Assembly: GCA_937935995.1 (NCBI GenBank)
Contig: CALGXF010000039.1
Coordinates: 1 to 60,026, forward strand
Length of the DNA stretch: 60,026 nucleotides
Direction of reading: 5' to 3'
Source: an uncultured Alphaproteobacteria bacterium
Lineage (GTDB): Bacteria; Pseudomonadota; Alphaproteobacteria; CAAHEQ01; UBA3637
Every line of letters begins with the position of its first letter. Position 1 is the first letter of the stretch. The notes under the pieces were generated by a model. It ran no database searches and was not told the DNA's origin. It was given only the letters and a program-made list of their open reading frames with translations. Positions 57,890 to 60,026 of the stretch are shown piece by piece. The position numbers were made by a program, and so were the translations under genes.

Positions 57890-60026
57890 ATGCGGTTCAA
57901 CATGTTTCAATTCAAAAGAATAATCGGCGGGGCGCCCGTCCGAGCCCTTTCGCCCCGCCGATGCCAAGCCGGCAGGACGCTGTTGGAAATGTTAAGCGTC
58001 ATCGCCATCATCGGCGTCTTATCCGTTATCGCCGTTGCCGGTATTTTGTATGCTTTCAATAAACTCAAAGCAAATGTCATCATTCAAGATGTTTCCTTGA
58101 CTGCAGCCGTCGTTATCACAAACGAAGCTTTCTTATCCGTAGCTGATGAACAACCCATCTCAAATCCGGAATTACCAAAAACGTCTCAATCCGGTTTTCC
58201 TGTTACGCCTTTTCGCGTCAATTCGGATATCTTTGTTGTGACGGTTCAAAATGTCCCGAAACGTGTCTGTCGCCTGATTATGGATGGACCCAATCCGTCC
58301 GACTTCTTTATCGAAGTCAACGGGGTTGTTGATAAAAACAATCCCAAAAGCCTTTGCTCTTTCAAAAACAATACCATGAACTTTTATTTCGATGCGTCCC
58401 AAAATACAGAACGTTGCGGCGGTCAAATTTGTACAAACGGTCATATCTGCGTCGATGACACGTGTGTCTGTCCCGATGACCGTCAAGAACAAAACGGTAC
58501 CTGTGTCTGTAAAGACAATTTGGAAGAATGCAACGGTCAATGTTATGAACCGTGCGATTTCAGTCAACCCGGCATGCTCGGCACACGAGACCCGGAGACA
58601 TGTCTATGCCAATGCGACGAAGCCGGCGGATTTAAACCCTACGCCCAAAACGGAACCTGTGTCTGTAACAACGGCTTTTTGTTAAACAGCAGTTGTGTCT
58701 CTTTGGCCTGTGAACCGGCCGGTTGTACCGACGGCAATTGCTCTTGTTACATCACTACCTCTGCCGGCGATAAACAACGATGCGGAACCGGATGCTCCTC
58801 TACTGGCGCCAGTTGTAATGCCGGATATTGTGTAGATCTAAATCAATGTAGCGGTCAATCTATTGAATATTTATCCGTCGCCGATTACTACGGATGTATT
58901 CACGGAACCATTGAATGTTATTGGGTTAACGGTCAAGATGTCCGATGTTATAATACGGCTTTATCCCCATCTGCCTGCGGTCGTCTTTGCAACACCGATG
59001 GAACCGATTGTTCTTACGGAGATTGTGTGGATGCCTGTACGAATAACGGATTAACTTATCTGCTCACTCAAAGCAAAGCAACACCGCTTTATTCTTATGA
59101 TACTTATTACGGCTGTTACCATGAACGAAGTGACGGAACCGAAATGATGTGTGAAGTCAACTCCAACTATTACACATGTTATAAAAACGGCAAATATTGC
59201 GGCACACAATGTCAAAAAGACGGAACCAATTGCTCGGCGCAATCTTCATGTGATGTTTGTCCGGCAGGAACTGAACCTTTTGAAACACAAACAATTTCAG
59301 CTTGTGCCCGACCCGACGGCGTTTATTGCATTGTCATGAACAATGTACCGAATCAGTACAACTGTTACATGCCGGATCATACACTTTGTGCTCAAAGATG
59401 TTATGATTTCGCCGACGATTGCCAAGACGGAACATGCAACGCATCGGATTGTCCAAGCGGTACACTCTTTCAACGTCAAGACGGAACGTCTCAATTTTAT
59501 GGATGTTACAACCCGGACACTGATTTATTTTGCCGGATGGTATATTATCCAAACCCAGGCATTCATTGTTGGAAAAACGGATTATTGTGCGGCATGCAAT
59601 GTACGGATTACAATGGTAACGGAGAGACATGCACAGATTGCCAAACGCAATTTACATGTCCGGATGAAATGACCTCAACAACATATATTTCTGCATCTGA
59701 CAACAAAGAATACAATGCCTGTCGCAAAGAAAATTTAGTTTGTTTAAATAATGCGGCTCAAACATGTTACCTGTCGGATAAAAGATGCGGTGAACAGTGC
59801 GATATAGATGGGCAAAACTGCCGAACCGGTGCTTGCACGGCACAGGATGCCAACTGTCCGGCCGGCTTTGTTTATGCTCTAAATCCTTATTATTCCGGCA
59901 ACATTTACGGGTGTACGAATTACAGCCAAAATTTATCCTGCATGCATGTTAACGGTTCCTATCGATGTTATAAAAACGGATCTGTTTGCGGCAGCGGTTG
60001 TTCTTTAGACGGCACAGGTTGCACAA
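57890..60026 (+). CDS. Very large prepilin-type protein with eight-cysteine repeats (3' end beyond window)
   Basis: The frame is open from ATG 57890 to the window end, at least 712 codons. A 28-residue leader ends RRCQAG, then RTLLEMLSVIAIIGVL: a prepilin peptidase site (Gly-1 at 28, Glu+5 at 33) and pilin helix. The pilin body contains VVTVQNVPKRVCRLIM, as in the gene at 34285. From residue 170 on it is cysteine-rich (about 74 Cys in 712). Seven modules start at residues 274, 320, 383, 457, 521, 590 and 656. The first six have exactly eight Cys each, and the last is cut off after seven. The module pattern is C..G....YGC...C...CYKNG..CG.QC..DG.NC..G.C. An AAGGAG-like AAAAAGGAG site precedes the ATG. 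It is probably anchored in a pilus or pseudopilus and surface-exposed, with many disulfides. Confidence 0.85.
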   Translation, partial: MRFNMFQFKRIIGGAPVRALSPRRCQAGRTLLEMLSVIAIIGVLSVIAVAGILYAFNKLKANVIIQDVSLTAAVVITNEAFLSVADEQPISNPELPKTSQSGFPVTPFRVNSDIFVVTVQNVPKRVCRLIMDGPNPSDFFIEVNGVVDKNNPKSLCSFKNNTMNFYFDASQNTERCGGQICTNGHICVDDTCVCPDDRQEQNGTCVCKDNLEECNGQCYEPCDFSQPGMLGTRDPETCLCQCDEAGGFKPYAQNGTCVCNNGFLLNSSCVSLACEPAGCTDGNCSCYITTSAGDKQRCGTGCSSTGASCNAGYCVDLNQCSGQSIEYLSVADYYGCIHGTIECYWVNGQDVRCYNTALSPSACGRLCNTDGTDCSYGDCVDACTNNGLTYLLTQSKATPLYSYDTYYGCYHERSDGTEMMCEVNSNYYTCYKNGKYCGTQCQKDGTNCSAQSSCDVCPAGTEPFETQTISACARPDGVYCIVMNNVPNQYNCYMPDHTLCAQRCYDFADDCQDGTCNASDCPSGTLFQRQDGTSQFYGCYNPDTDLFCRMVYYPNPGIHCWKNGLLCGMQCTDYNGNGETCTDCQTQFTCPDEMTSTTYISASDNKEYNACRKENLVCLNNAAQTCYLSDKRCGEQCDIDGQNCRTGACTAQDANCPAGFVYALNPYYSGNIYGCTNYSQNLSCMHVNGSYRCYKNGSVCGSGCSLDGTGCT
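57923..57962 (+). repeat. GC-rich hairpin cassette in the large pseudopilin leader
   Basis: A perfect 12-base inverted repeat (57923-57934 with 57951-57962, 16-base loop) lies in codons 12-25. Bases 57953-57973 are identical to a stretch in the other pseudopilin gene. It is followed directly by the prepilin signal codons. Confidence 0.75.
58709..60026 (+). repeat. Coding tandem repeat array of eight-cysteine modules
   Basis: Module boundaries in bases: 58709, 58847, 59036, 59258, 59450, 59657 and 59855. Lengths are 46, 63, 74, 64, 69 and 66 residues, then a cut-off module. Conserved within each: a start CP.G or similar, YGC at about 20 residues, CG.QC..DG..C in the second half. DNA identity between modules is low, so they are old duplications rather than recent ones. 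Confidence 0.75.

Noticed and set aside
57844..58062. 72-codon frame overlapping the large pseudopilin start
   Set aside because: It is in a different frame from the pilin and ends inside the pilin helix region; no ribosome site at its start.
59334..59630. Antisense and alternate-frame small frames in the cysteine repeat region
   Set aside because: They mirror the repeat-coding frame, which is open across the whole region; none has start signals.

Overview
The window looks like part of a chromosome from a low-GC alphaproteobacterium, probably uncultured and host-associated. The inference rests on gene order and families: plsY-dprA-topA, a dacC-tmk-holB-tatD-MBL operon, an IHF-beta gene, an MbfA-type ferritin/VIT iron protein and an ELM1-family protein. 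There is no rRNA operon, CRISPR array, prophage or intact insertion sequence. Coding density is very high: several convergent pairs share a 4-base stop-codon overlap and many operon junctions are ATGA or TAATG.

Layout. 0-9.3 kb: a SAM-hydrolase-like gene, recJ, a split chrA pair, a hypothetical gene, tRNA-Glu with a partial duplicate, hisS, a radical SAM/SPASM gene with a 25-residue peptide gene behind it (candidate RiPP cassette), and mbfA. 9.3-20.7 kb: pirin, CDF metal exporter, flavodoxin-fold reductase, a second orphan radical SAM gene, META lipoprotein, NUDIX, DMT exporter, exported nitroreductase, msrA, P-type cation ATPase, nfo, ybaK and a P-loop kinase. 20.7-27.7 kb: tRNA-Ser with its own partial duplicate, then mltB, rlpA, dacC, tmk, holB, tatD and an MBL hydrolase. 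27.7-34.2 kb: a DnaA-box cluster, a collapsed yegD-like pseudogene, ihfB, accD, ybhB, spmAB, murQ-anmK and two tiny PQ-loop proteins. 34.3-36.5 kb: a phase-variable-looking pseudopilin with EGF and C-type-lectin-like domains, divergent from an mscS gene. 36.5-45.4 kb: msbA-like ABC exporter, gltX, a MoxR-DUF58-DUF4381-TerB operon, a YdcH-like small protein and pfkA. 45.5-57.7 kb: topA-dprA-plsY, DUF502, ELM1, a deaminase, a PLD nuclease, a coiled-coil exported protein, mpg, a lipoprotein hydrolase, a DUF362 ferredoxin and lepA. 57.7 kb to the edge: a second, very large pseudopilin-like gene that is open through the window end.

The most unusual content is the pair of prepilin-type genes. Both encode a class-III-like signal (RRCQAG then RTLLEM), a pilin helix, a shared pilin body with the core VVTV...VC..IM, and a cysteine-rich extracellular part. 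One carries an EGF-like and a C-type-lectin-like region. The other carries a series of about 60-residue modules with exactly eight cysteines each. Each gene has a long homopolymeric C/G tract in a place where slippage should change expression: C12 between the -35 and -10 of the first, and C14 inside a small upstream reading frame of the second, where +1 C fuses that frame to the pilin. Both carry the same GC-rich hairpin cassette just before the prepilin cleavage site. Together they suggest a family of phase-variable, pilin-anchored adhesins.

The cell-wall genes (mltB, rlpA, dacC, murQ, anmK) form a peptidoglycan remodelling and recycling theme. recJ, nfo, mpg, dprA, topA and ihfB cover DNA maintenance.
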